The notes: generated by a model not told the origin, from the letters alone. A DNA stretch of 11,056 nt from JBFLVQ01 sp040758525 (GCA_040758525.1 JBFLVQ010000289.1:1-11056), one strand, 5' to 3'; counted from the first letter of the stretch, positions 1 through 6,779 are shown. Made by a program: numbers and translations.

Positions 1-789
1 ATGGCTAAAGAGAGGTTCAGATCGGTATGCAGGTACAAGCCAGAGCGCGATCTGATAAAGCAATAGAAAGACAGTAGCAGAACAGATTGCTATTAATACA
101 AGCCAACCGATCTGTTGCAATTGGAATCTGAATCTCAGTCTTCCTTCCTCACGTACAATCCACTCTGTAAATAGAAAGAGCGGAGGCGCCAAGCAGAGCA
201 TTGCTAACTGTTGTTTGGTTGACAGTGCCAATCCTAACCAGCAACCGGTCAATATCGCATATTTTATACGCTTGTAGTGGGCCAGGTTATAGCAGTCAAG
301 CGCCAGCGCTGCTACCAGACCCATTCCTAATAGATCTGCTAACACAAATGGCAAGTAGTGAAAGACAACACGATTGAGCACTAGCAGTACTGTCATTATC
401 AGTGCAATCTCTCGTCCTAATCCTGCTCGTAACAATCGCCAGACACTTATCACGGCAAAGGCATTGATGATCAAGATAAAGAAGTAAGGTGCGCGTTCTA
501 ACCAGAAACTACTCTCGCTGATACGATAGATAAGCATAATCTGAGCAAGCAGTAGTTGAGGAAATGGTGGACGGGTATAATCGTAGTAGCTATCCAGACC
601 AACAAATGCCTTAGCACTATTGAGATCTTGAAAACTATCGTAATAATGGACAGTAAGGTTATTGCAAAGCCAGCCAAAATAGACTGCCAGTAGAATAAAG
701 ATGGTCGCACTACAATAGGTAATACCACGTGAGTAGTTGGATGTTAGTAATTGTGCAGCTTTGCTAGTCGCACCACTGTGGGAATCCAT
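1..789 (-). CDS. GT-C-type membrane glycosyltransferase, N-terminal part (3' end outside window)
   Basis: A reading frame starts with ATG at 789 and stays open for 263 codons to the window edge, so the C-terminus is missing. The visible part has many hydrophobic segments: a first membrane helix at about residues 23-45, then an external loop, then further helices at roughly 76-92, 105-122, 128-146, 148-163, 175-190, 194-210 and 236-256. The loop holds HYYDS (Asp51), and YDYTRPPFP (about 69-77) leads into helix 2. An acidic residue just after helix 1 and a conserved Pro/Arg pair before helix 2 are typical of the PMT/ArnT-like GT-C superfamily, which transfers sugars from polyprenyl-phosphate donors outside the cytoplasmic membrane. 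Donor and acceptor cannot be told. AGAGGG lies only 3 nt before the ATG, a short spacing, but an in-frame TAG upstream at about 823-821 and the absence of a nearby alternative support this start. It is divergent from the gene at 926. The family call rests on layout and a few motifs; another polytopic protein is possible. Confidence 0.62.
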   Translation of the reverse strand, partial: MDSHSGATSKAAQLLTSNYSRGITYCSATIFILLAVYFGWLCNNLTVHYYDSFQDLNSAKAFVGLDSYYDYTRPPFPQLLLAQIMLIYRISESSFWLERAPYFFILIINAFAVISVWRLLRAGLGREIALIMTVLLVLNRVVFHYLPFVLADLLGMGLVAALALDCYNLAHYKRIKYAILTGCWLGLALSTKQQLAMLCLAPPLFLFTEWIVREEGRLRFRFQLQQIGWLVLIAICSATVFLLLYQIALWLVPAYRSEPLFSH

Positions 790-817
790 CAGCCCTCTTT
801 TTTCAGGATTTTTCGCT

Positions 818-845
818 ACTCTATCACAAGTTAGGGTAACCGCAA
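818..845 (-). promoter_or_regulatory. Possible sigma70-like promoter of the glycosyltransferase gene
   Basis: Read on the minus strand there is TTGCGG (845-840), a 16-nt spacer, then TAGAGT (823-818) preceded by TG one base upstream, as in an extended -10 element. It lies about 28 nt upstream of the ATG at 789, leaving room for a short leader carrying the AGAGGG ribosome site. The hexamers are imperfect and the call is tentative. Confidence 0.33.
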
Positions 846-888
846 ATGCATTACTAGCTACCATTTTTTTCTTAGCAATAAATCAAAG

Positions 889-917
889 TTGAAAAGAAGA
901 TTTTTTTGCTGCATAAT
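889..917 (+). promoter_or_regulatory. Sigma70-like promoter directly before the 926 gene
   Basis: TTGAAA (889-894) and CATAAT (912-917) are separated by exactly 17 nt, each differing from the sigma70 consensus at one or two positions. Only 8 nt separate the -10 box from the ATG at 926, so transcription would begin at or within about two bases of the start codon. The gene lacks a Shine-Dalgarno sequence, which fits a leaderless message. Confidence 0.5.
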
Positions 918-925
918 CGCTTGCC

Positions 926-1372
926 ATGAGATCTAAACCGACAGCAAAGCAGAAAGCGGCAACAACACAAAAGTCTGGGCGACTGATCAAGTTAAAAGAA
1001 GTGAAACTAACCAAGCGTGAACCTGGACAATGTTGTGTAAGTGTTCAATTGATCTGTAAACGTAAGACAATTGTAGGAGAACGTACAGGACCCGATGAGC
1101 CAGACTATCAAGTAATGCTTGCTGCACTCAGTACTATTGATGCACTACAGAAGGCTACTGATGAACGGTTAAAGATGGATCTGCTCTTTATTGAGCGGCA
1201 GAAGTTAGAAAAGATTGACCGCGAAATCATTATGGTACTCATCGATGTGAATGTTAATGATGAAGCACGCGCTGCCACAGGTGCTTGCCAAGTACGAGGC
1301 GAGTTGATCGAAACCGCAGCGCGCGCTGTGCTGGATGCTACTAATAGAATTGTGGAACTCTATTTCGAGTGA
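926..1372 (+). CDS. Conserved-looking hypothetical protein, 148 aa, two similar alpha/beta halves
   Basis: I do not recognise a named family. The first 30 residues are strongly basic (many Lys/Arg) and probably disordered. The rest looks like two related halves, each a beta hairpin followed by a helix. Half one is about 37-78 (CVSVQLIC, KRKTIVGERTG, then MLAALSTIDAL). Half two is about 100-146 (IIMVLIDV, ARAATGACQV, then AARAVLDATNRIVEL). This vaguely recalls duplicated regulatory beta-beta-alpha units such as the 2-isopropylmalate synthase C-terminal domain, but that is only a fold-level guess. There is no signal peptide or membrane helix, so the protein is probably cytoplasmic. No Shine-Dalgarno sequence precedes the ATG. 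A good promoter lies immediately upstream, so the message may be leaderless. The 3' end overlaps the convergent pta gene by 13 nt. Coding status is supported by length, the promoter and regular predicted secondary structure. Confidence 0.75.
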   Translation: MRSKPTAKQKAATTQKSGRLIKLKEVKLTKREPGQCCVSVQLICKRKTIVGERTGPDEPDYQVMLAALSTIDALQKATDERLKMDLLFIERQKLEKIDREIIMVLIDVNVNDEARAATGACQVRGELIETAARAVLDATNRIVELYFE

Positions 1373-2382
1373 GCCGACTCGCGTTTACGGGCCTGTGCTT
1401 GCACTGCCGTGATTGCTACCGCATCAACAATATCTTCACTCTTACATCCACGTGATAGATCATTGGCTGGCCGATCCAGACCTTGCAATATTGGTCCAAT
1501 AGCGGTCGCACCCGCTAACCTTTCAGTCAATTTATAAGCAATATTACCTGCCTCCAGATTAGGGAAGATAAGCGTATTTGCCTGTCCCGCCACCGCGCTG
1601 CCAGGAGCCTTACTGGCAGCAATACTAGTAACCAGCGCAGCATCAACCTGTAACTCGCCATCCACCGCTAGCTCTGGCGCACGCGCACGTACTGTGCGCA
1701 CTGCCTCGACTACTTTGTTTACCAGTGGGTGGGTGGCACTACCTTTGGTTGAGAAACTAAGCAATGCAACTTTTGGTTCAACACCCAACAGAGTACGAGT
1801 ACTCTCTGCAGAGGCAATGGCAATTTCGGCCAGTTCTACGGCATTGGGATCAATAACCACACCGCAATCAGCATAAATGAAATTGCCGTCGGCACCATAA
1901 GGACAATTAGCTACAACCATAATGAAAAAGCTTGAGACAATCTTAAAGCCTTTCTTCAATCCTATTACCTGTAGTGCTGCGCGTACTGTATGTGCAGTAG
2001 TATTGGTTGCGCCAGCAACAGAGCCATCCGCACGCCCCTCACGCACCATCATATTGCCGAAGTAGAGTGGATCTTGCAGGGTGCGTTCTGCTTCTTCCAG
2101 CGTCATTCCTTTTGCGCGCCGCAATTCGAGTAGATGCTGGACATATTTATCAAATTCTGCTGCGCGCCGATGGTCGATCACTTCGACATTTGCCAATGAA
2201 ACACCTAGTGTGCGCGCCTGAGTAGAGATCTTGTCTGCATTACCAAGTAGTGTAACTTTGGCAATATGTAGTCTAGTAATATCAGCAGCAGCCTGTATTG
2301 TACGGTTGTCTTCACCTTCTGGTAATACAATATGTTGTCGATCGGAAGCAGCACGGTTGCGCAACAGTTCTAAAACTTTCAT
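1360..2382 (-). CDS. pta: Phosphate acetyltransferase
   Basis: It should interconvert acetyl-CoA plus phosphate with acetyl phosphate plus CoA in the cytoplasm, linking central metabolism to acetate and acetyl phosphate. The 340-residue length fits the short single-domain Pta/EutD form, without the N-terminal regulatory domain of long Pta. Recognisable family segments are VLPEGEDNR (19-27), DPLYFGNMMVREGRADG (104-120), the GATNTTAHTVRAAL stretch (124-137), ADCGVVIDPN (171-180), LLSFSTKGSA (207-216) and FPNLEAGNIAYKL (273-285). Near the end, DLSRGCKSEDIVD (308-320) supplies Ser310, Arg311 and Asp317, matching the catalytic Ser/Arg/Asp of characterised Pta enzymes. AAGGA lies 6 nt before the ATG. 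It follows the M23 lipoprotein gene on the same strand after 76 nt, with a weak hairpin between, so it may be partly co-transcribed or have its own promoter. No acetate kinase gene is present in the window. Confidence 0.96.
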   Translation of the reverse strand: MKVLELLRNRAASDRQHIVLPEGEDNRTIQAAADITRLHIAKVTLLGNADKISTQARTLGVSLANVEVIDHRRAAEFDKYVQHLLELRRAKGMTLEEAERTLQDPLYFGNMMVREGRADGSVAGATNTTAHTVRAALQVIGLKKGFKIVSSFFIMVVANCPYGADGNFIYADCGVVIDPNAVELAEIAIASAESTRTLLGVEPKVALLSFSTKGSATHPLVNKVVEAVRTVRARAPELAVDGELQVDAALVTSIAASKAPGSAVAGQANTLIFPNLEAGNIAYKLTERLAGATAIGPILQGLDRPANDLSRGCKSEDIVDAVAITAVQAQARKRESAHSK

Positions 2383-2437
2383 ATAAGATCCTTCTATTGA
2401 AAAGTGACCAAGATGTTAACACAGGGTATACAGAATA

Positions 2438-2456
2438 ACACAGAGCAACTCTGCGC
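2438..2456 (-). terminator. Weak hairpin after the M23 lipoprotein gene
   Basis: Three bases past the M23 lipoprotein stop codon, the minus strand can form a stem of CAGAG/CTCTG around a TTG loop. Three more pairs (two of them G-U) can extend it to about 8 bp. The following bases are TATTCTG, not a run of T, so it is at best a weak terminator or a processing signal between this gene and pta. Confidence 0.22.
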
Positions 2457-2458
2457 AA

Positions 2459-3256
2459 TCATTTACGTACAGCAGAAAGCAACGCTTGATAAAGATCCTT
2501 AGGTTTGGGATAGCCATCCTCAATGATCAAATAGGTAATATGTAGATGCGTAGGCGAACGTGTAGCAGCAGCATTCTTACCACTACGTCCCATTGTCGCA
2601 ATCACATCACCAGGCTTAACAATTGCGCCCAATTCGGGAAAAATTTCTCGGTTATGAGCATAATAAAAGAGACCATTTGTGGCTGGATTATAGATATAGA
2701 TATATTTACCGCCTCGCAATTCACTGCCAGGCTGCCATTCATTGGCACGAGCTACTACCACACCACTCGTCATAGAGAGAATCTCGACCAGTTTACCATT
2801 TGTGTCGTCCAATTCATCTTGATTGCGATCATTGATAAAAATATCGTGTGCCGGATGACCACCATGCTTATTGCCATCAAAATAATCGTAGCCTTTGGGG
2901 AGGTAGCCATTACCATTGCTACCTCCGATCGCTTTTGGTCCATAGCCTTTTACTGGGAAGATCCAATTCTCAGGTGTTGTGTTATGGCCGCCGCGAGCCT
3001 GAAAATAGTCTCGTATCTTTGGGATCAATTCACGAATCTTGTTCTGTGCCTCTTTCCGATCGATCAAACCATCTCGCACTAACGTGTTCACTTTATCGAA
3101 CTCTAGACAAGGATTCTCAGCTTTAGCAGGAGTATTAACCTTTACCTGGTTGGGTTGTGCGACCTCTTGCGGACGTGTCAGATCACTGCTGGATTGACAA
3201 CTAAGACTGATTAACAATAGTAGCGACAATGAATGGTAGATAGAATGGTTACTCAT
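2459..3256 (-). CDS. M23-family (LytM-type) metallopeptidase, predicted lipoprotein
   Basis: This is a predicted zinc endopeptidase acting on peptidoglycan peptide bridges outside the cytoplasmic membrane. A hydrophobic signal (about 10-19) ends at Cys20 in the context SLSC, a slightly irregular lipobox, followed by a polar linker to about residue 95. The peptidase core (about 100-260) has all the expected M23 ligands: HxxxD (His134, Asp138), the YAH histidine (His201) and the HLH pair (His237, His239). A glycine-rich stretch (103-123) and the GAIVKPGDVIATMGRSG segment (210-226) are also typical. All key residues are present, so an active enzyme is likely rather than a degenerate M23 domain. 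The ATG overlaps the last 8 nt of the upstream kinase gene (ATGAGTAA arrangement) with no strong Shine-Dalgarno sequence, pointing to translational coupling. That makes it the third gene of the 5423-to-2459 block and suggests its amount is tied to the kinase. Lipidation is an inference; a plain secreted form is possible. Confidence 0.9.
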   Translation of the reverse strand: MSNHSIYHSLSLLLLISLSCQSSSDLTRPQEVAQPNQVKVNTPAKAENPCLEFDKVNTLVRDGLIDRKEAQNKIRELIPKIRDYFQARGGHNTTPENWIFPVKGYGPKAIGGSNGNGYLPKGYDYFDGNKHGGHPAHDIFINDRNQDELDDTNGKLVEILSMTSGVVVARANEWQPGSELRGGKYIYIYNPATNGLFYYAHNREIFPELGAIVKPGDVIATMGRSGKNAAATRSPTHLHITYLIIEDGYPKPKDLYQALLSAVRK

Positions 3257-4715
3257 TAGCTTGAATCAGATTGATGTTAGCGAGATCATTGGATGATAGA
3301 TCGGTTTCGCTATAGTCATAACGAGGTCTATACCAAGGTTGACGATTAAAATATTCCTGTAGTTCTGGAGTTTTGAAAGTGCGGCCATGACGAGCATAGA
3401 CTGCATTACGCAAGCGTCGTAACTCGGGTTTGGTAAGGTCGGCAATGTCACTGCTGTTCAACAATTCGCCTCTTACAATCTTGATCTCAGCCGTTGCTGC
3501 TCTATCCCCTGTTTGTGGTCGATTAGTAATCTCCGGCACAACAATAGGATTAGGTTGTTGTTGTGGCCGTGGTTGTGGCTGCGGCTGTGACTGTGGTTGC
3601 GGATAGATGTTTGTAGGTTGAGGCGTAGGTGTTGGAGTAGGTCTGTTATTTGATGTAGGAAAGAGCTGTTTAACGGCAATTGCTCCTACAATGATTAAAG
3701 CAATTAGAAACAGACCAGAACCGCCAATAATAGCCCATAACCAGGGCTTTCCGGTAGCAGATGGTTGTGTCAACTGAGTTGCTGGCACAGTGACTTTACG
3801 TTCTTGTGCTTGCGTTAATCGATTCTCTACGGTTGATACCGGCGCAACTACGGTCTTGATATCTTCATTAGTAGGGAGACGGTCAAATGCCTGACGGGCG
3901 GCTTGCTTTAGTGCTACACGCATTATCGCAGCGTTGGCAGGTCTTTGTTCGCGATTCTGCGCCATTGCCTGCATCAATACTGCAGCAACTTGTGGTGGGA
4001 TACTGGGATTCAGTTGGTGCGCAGGACGCAAGGGATCAGGTTGACCAGACACTAAACTGGCGACCCGTGCCAGTGCATCGACGGGTGGCATACCGGTTAA
4101 CAGATGATAGAGTGTTGCTGCTAGCGAGTATAGGTCACTACGTGCATCCGTACCAGCGCCTTGAATCTGTTCCAAAGGCGCATATTGTGGAGTATAGCCA
4201 AGCACGCTGCTAGTGGTAAGGCTTGCTGTTTGTGGTGCACCTTTGGCAAGTCCAAAGTCGAGCAGTACGATCTCGCTACGCTCAGTCAGTTTCAAATTCT
4301 GCGGCTTAATATCATGATGAATGATTGGTGGTTGTTGTGTATGTAGATAGTTGAGAGCATCAAGTAGATGATCGCTCCAGTGTAAAACCTCCTCGACAGA
4401 AAAGGGGCGGCCACGTTCCGACATCAACTCGGCTAGATCTTTGCCAGAAATATATTCCATTACCAGGAATTGACCGTTCTCTTCGGTAAAGTGATCACTC
4501 ACTTTTGGCAATACAGAGTGGCGCAAACCAGCCAACAAACGCGCTTCACGCTCAAAAGCACGCTTCAACTTCTCATCAGAAAAGAATGTCTCTTTCAATG
4601 CGACTGTACTGCCAAGACGTTGATCAGTGGCTTGATAGACGGCGCCCATGCCTCCTTGTGCAATCAGCCGTATAATCAAATAGCGGTTCTGTAAAACGGT
4701 GTTATCAGCAAGCAT
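3249..4715 (-). CDS. Membrane Ser/Thr protein kinase with extracytoplasmic YARHG domain
   Basis: This 488-residue protein is a eukaryote-like (Hanks-type) kinase. The cytoplasmic catalytic domain spans about 11-275. It has a nucleotide loop AQGGMGAVY (19-27), Lys41 in VALK, the helix-C Glu near 57, the catalytic loop HHDIKPQN (133-140) with Asp135, DFG (153-155), and the activation segment ending YAPLEQ (178-183). A juxtamembrane stretch leads to one membrane helix (about 326-349). Outside, a low-complexity Pro/Thr and Pro/Gln spacer (about 358-390) carries a YARHG domain at about 425-487. That domain contains LRNAVYARHGR and PWYRP and is thought to be an extracytoplasmic binding module. Two departures from consensus stand out: Ala replaces the first Gly of the loop, and His replaces Arg in HRD, making it a non-RD kinase. 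The catalytic Lys and both Asp residues are intact, so it is probably active. The gene sits 27 nt after the repeat lipoprotein and overlaps the M23 lipoprotein gene by 8 nt. The ligand and phosphorylation targets are unknown. Confidence 0.95.
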   Translation of the reverse strand: MLADNTVLQNRYLIIRLIAQGGMGAVYQATDQRLGSTVALKETFFSDEKLKRAFEREARLLAGLRHSVLPKVSDHFTEENGQFLVMEYISGKDLAELMSERGRPFSVEEVLHWSDHLLDALNYLHTQQPPIIHHDIKPQNLKLTERSEIVLLDFGLAKGAPQTASLTTSSVLGYTPQYAPLEQIQGAGTDARSDLYSLAATLYHLLTGMPPVDALARVASLVSGQPDPLRPAHQLNPSIPPQVAAVLMQAMAQNREQRPANAAIMRVALKQAARQAFDRLPTNEDIKTVVAPVSTVENRLTQAQERKVTVPATQLTQPSATGKPWLWAIIGGSGLFLIALIIVGAIAVKQLFPTSNNRPTPTPTPQPTNIYPQPQSQPQPQPRPQQQPNPIVVPEITNRPQTGDRAATAEIKIVRGELLNSSDIADLTKPELRRLRNAVYARHGRTFKTPELQEYFNRQPWYRPRYDYSETDLSSNDLANINLIQANE

Positions 4716-4742
4716 AAATGATCTGAATCGTAGGAAAAATCG

Positions 4743-5423
4743 TTAATGCCAAGATTTCCCTTTGCGATTAAGCAGGATCATCAACGCCATGCGCTGCTGC
4801 TGATCAAGTTTCTCAAATGCCAGCGCAGAGATTGCGAGGGGATTGTTAAGCCCTTTAACCTCCATCGTCGTGTTGCCTGCTGCCGATTCTAGTGCAATAC
4901 GTGCACCGTTCGGTTTGATCTTAGTAAGTAGCTGTGCGGTGCTATCGGTTACTTGATAGCCGCTCGCATCTACCTTAACAGAGTAGAAAGTTTGACCGTT
5001 AGCATCTTCCAGCTTAAAACCACTATCTTGGGGTTGTAGGCTGTAGAGCAATTGTCCAGCAATATCCTCAATCTTTATCTTATTCTCGTTTGCCCTAAAC
5101 TTGTAGATCACTTTACCAGTGGCGTCCTCAAGTTTAATATTTCCCTCATCAAATTTAAGCTTACCAATTGGCTGTTGATCAGGGGGATCGCTATCATCAA
5201 GCTGATACAATTTATAGCCATAAGCCTTCTCTTTGAGCTTAAGAATTGGTTTACCATCGGAGTTGAAGATCTTAATATTCTCTGGTCCTATGTCATCGTC
5301 CTTCTCTGTTTTAGTAGCCGTAGGTGTCGTTGTATTGCTGGAGGTACGTGATTTGCAGGCGGAAGCTGACACGACTGTTAAGAGCAAAAACAACAGGAAG
5401 AAATAATGGATTCGTTGTATCAT
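4743..5423 (-). CDS. Predicted lipoprotein with seven ~20-residue beta-type repeats
   Basis: A 226-residue protein with a signal sequence (hydrophobic about 8-19) ending in ASAC, so Cys23 is the likely lipidated residue. A Ser/Thr-rich linker follows (24-45). From 49 to about 194 the chain is a tandem repeat. Five copies run back to back with an exact 20-residue period, starting at residues 95, 115, 135, 155 and 175. Each has the shape IKLED-x-x-G-(K/Q)-x-x-Y-x-(F/L/V)-(K/Q/R), two short strands around a turn. Two earlier copies start near 49 and 69, the second with a 6-residue insertion. The C-terminus (195-226) is helical and includes LDQQQRMALMILLNRK. I know of no enzymatic activity for such repeats; a beta-solenoid or sandwich-like envelope protein is the likeliest reading. 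It is the first gene of the kinase block, so it may be a ligand, partner or substrate of the kinase. No Shine-Dalgarno sequence precedes the ATG; a promoter lies directly upstream. Confidence 0.88.
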   Translation of the reverse strand: MIQRIHYFFLLFLLLTVVSASACKSRTSSNTTTPTATKTEKDDDIGPENIKIFNSDGKPILKLKEKAYGYKLYQLDDSDPPDQQPIGKLKFDEGNIKLEDATGKVIYKFRANENKIKIEDIAGQLLYSLQPQDSGFKLEDANGQTFYSVKVDASGYQVTDSTAQLLTKIKPNGARIALESAAGNTTMEVKGLNNPLAISALAFEKLDQQQRMALMILLNRKGKSWH

Positions 5424-5430
5424 GACTGTT

Positions 5431-5460
5431 ATTATCGCTTCATTTTATGCTTAGTGTTAA
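5431..5460 (-). promoter_or_regulatory. Sigma70-like promoter of the lipoprotein-kinase-M23 block
   Basis: On the minus strand, TTAACA (5460-5455) and GATAAT (5436-5431) are separated by 18 nt. Seven bases follow before the ATG at 5423, placing the expected transcription start on or beside the A of the start codon. The lipoprotein gene has no ribosome site, consistent with leaderless translation. I could not pick out a convincing promoter for the divergent dxr gene in the same intergenic stretch. Confidence 0.45.
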
Positions 5461-5552
5461 ATGAGCTGAGCATATCGTGTTTTACGGACAAACTCAATGC
5501 TTTCAGGCATCGCAGTAACGAAGATTTCAATGTAGGCAAATGAGGTTGGCGT

Positions 5553-6764
5553 ATGCAGCAAGTGGCAATACTTGGCTCAACGGGATCGATTGGACGCAAC
5601 ACACTTGATGTGATTGATCGACTTGCCCCCCGCTTCAAAGTGGTAGCGCTCTCGGCAGGCACAAACAGTGAACTGCTGGCTGAGCAGATTGTGCGTTACC
5701 AACCAGAATTGGTGGCAGTTGCCGATCAACAGAATGCCCATATACTTACTGAGCGACTCAATGCAATTCACAAAACGACTCCAGAAATACGCTATGGTGT
5801 AGAGGGAATGGTCGCGGTTGCTACTCATAAGCGTGCTGAGATCGTTGTATCAGCAACTGTTGGCGCATTAGGACTGCTGCCTACCTACCAAGCGCTAGCG
5901 CTAGGGCGGCGTGTCGCAATTGCCAATAAAGAACCATTGGTGATGGCAGGTGCATTGATGCAACGACAAGCCGCTGCCGCCAATGCAGAGATCTTACCTG
6001 TTGATAGTGAACATAATGCATTACACCAATGTCTACGCGGCGAACAATCACATGAGGTACGCCGTCTCATCCTTACTGCTTCAGGTGGGCCATTTCGTAC
6101 TATCTCAAAAGCAGAGATGGAACATGTCAGTGTAGCAGAGGCGCTACAACATCCTACCTGGCGTATGGGTAATAAGATTACGATCGATTCAGCAACACTA
6201 ATGAACAAAGGGCTAGAAGTGATCGAAGCACATTGGCTGTTTGGGTTTGCCCCGGATCAGATCGATATTCTGATACATCCACAATCGATCGTGCACTCTA
6301 TGATCGAATTAGTAGATGGCTCTGTGCTTGCACAGATGGGACGCACGGATATGCGTTTACCAATCCAGTATGCGCTCACCTATCCAGAAAGATTACCGCT
6401 AGACTTGCCACGTCTAGATCTGACTCTACTGCAGAAGTTGGAGTTTTTTCCTCCTGCCCAAGATCGCTTTCCAGCTATAGAGTTGGCCTACCGGGCACTA
6501 CGATTGGGCGGTATTGCTCCTGCTGTCCTCAATGCTGCTAATGAGGTAGCAGTAGCAGCATTTCTTGCCGAACAGATCCGCTTTACCGATATCACACGAG
6601 TGATTAACCATCTAATCAATCGTTGTGAACAGGAAGCTAGCTCAGCCCCTACATCGATCGAAGAAGTATTGCAAGTAGATAGGCAAGCGCGTGCCGCCGC
6701 TGGGGAGTTTATTGCTGAATTGGCACAAATAGATACTAGTACTCAATCGGCGGAGAGATTGTAG
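5553..6764 (+). CDS. dxr: 1-deoxy-D-xylulose 5-phosphate reductoisomerase
   Basis: It catalyses the NADPH-dependent rearrangement and reduction of DXP to 2-C-methyl-D-erythritol 4-phosphate, the first committed step of the MEP isoprenoid pathway in the cytoplasm. The 403-residue length is normal. Visible motifs are the dinucleotide loop GSTGSIG (8-14), the metal site PVDSEHNA with Asp151 and Glu153 (149-156), TASGGPFR with Ser177 (175-182), HPTW with His200 (200-203), then IDSATLMNKGLEVIEAHW with Ser213, Asn218, Lys219 and Glu222. The last four match E. coli Ser222, Asn227, Lys228 and Glu231 with a constant offset of nine. GAGGTT sits about 6 nt before the ATG. This is the first gene of a plus-strand run; the next gene begins 15 nt after its stop. 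In many bacteria dxr is followed by the protease gene rseP; here it is not. Confidence 0.98.
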   Translation: MQQVAILGSTGSIGRNTLDVIDRLAPRFKVVALSAGTNSELLAEQIVRYQPELVAVADQQNAHILTERLNAIHKTTPEIRYGVEGMVAVATHKRAEIVVSATVGALGLLPTYQALALGRRVAIANKEPLVMAGALMQRQAAAANAEILPVDSEHNALHQCLRGEQSHEVRRLILTASGGPFRTISKAEMEHVSVAEALQHPTWRMGNKITIDSATLMNKGLEVIEAHWLFGFAPDQIDILIHPQSIVHSMIELVDGSVLAQMGRTDMRLPIQYALTYPERLPLDLPRLDLTLLQKLEFFPPAQDRFPAIELAYRALRLGGIAPAVLNAANEVAVAAFLAEQIRFTDITRVINHLINRCEQEASSAPTSIEEVLQVDRQARAAAGEFIAELAQIDTSTQSAERL

Positions 6765-6779
6765 ATAAAGGAATAAGAG

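Noticed and set aside
1366..1381. Small inverted repeat CGAGT-N6-ACTCG at the overlapping ends of the 926 gene and pta, as a bidirectional terminator
   Set aside because: Only five base pairs with no following T run on either strand; likely chance within coding sequence.
2546..3082. A 178-codon plus-strand frame opposite the M23 lipoprotein gene
   Set aside because: It lies wholly antisense to a gene with intact catalytic motifs and has low-complexity, family-less content without a ribosome site.
3540..3640. Short tandem CAR-CCR-like DNA repeat as a mobile or regulatory repeat
   Set aside because: It encodes the Pro/Gln spacer between membrane helix and YARHG domain of the kinase; low-complexity coding sequence explains it.
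5424..5552. A riboswitch or promoter for dxr in the intergenic region
   Set aside because: I could find no conserved aptamer-like pairing and no hexamer pair with sensible spacing; only the opposite-strand promoter is convincing.
5432..5662. Minus-strand frame spanning the lipoprotein-dxr intergenic region
   Set aside because: It runs into the dxr start on the opposite strand, occupies the candidate promoter, and shows no protein-like features.
5885..6208. A 107-codon minus-strand frame inside dxr
   Set aside because: It is antisense to highly conserved dxr motifs and rich in Cys/Arg/Ser, as expected of a shadow frame.
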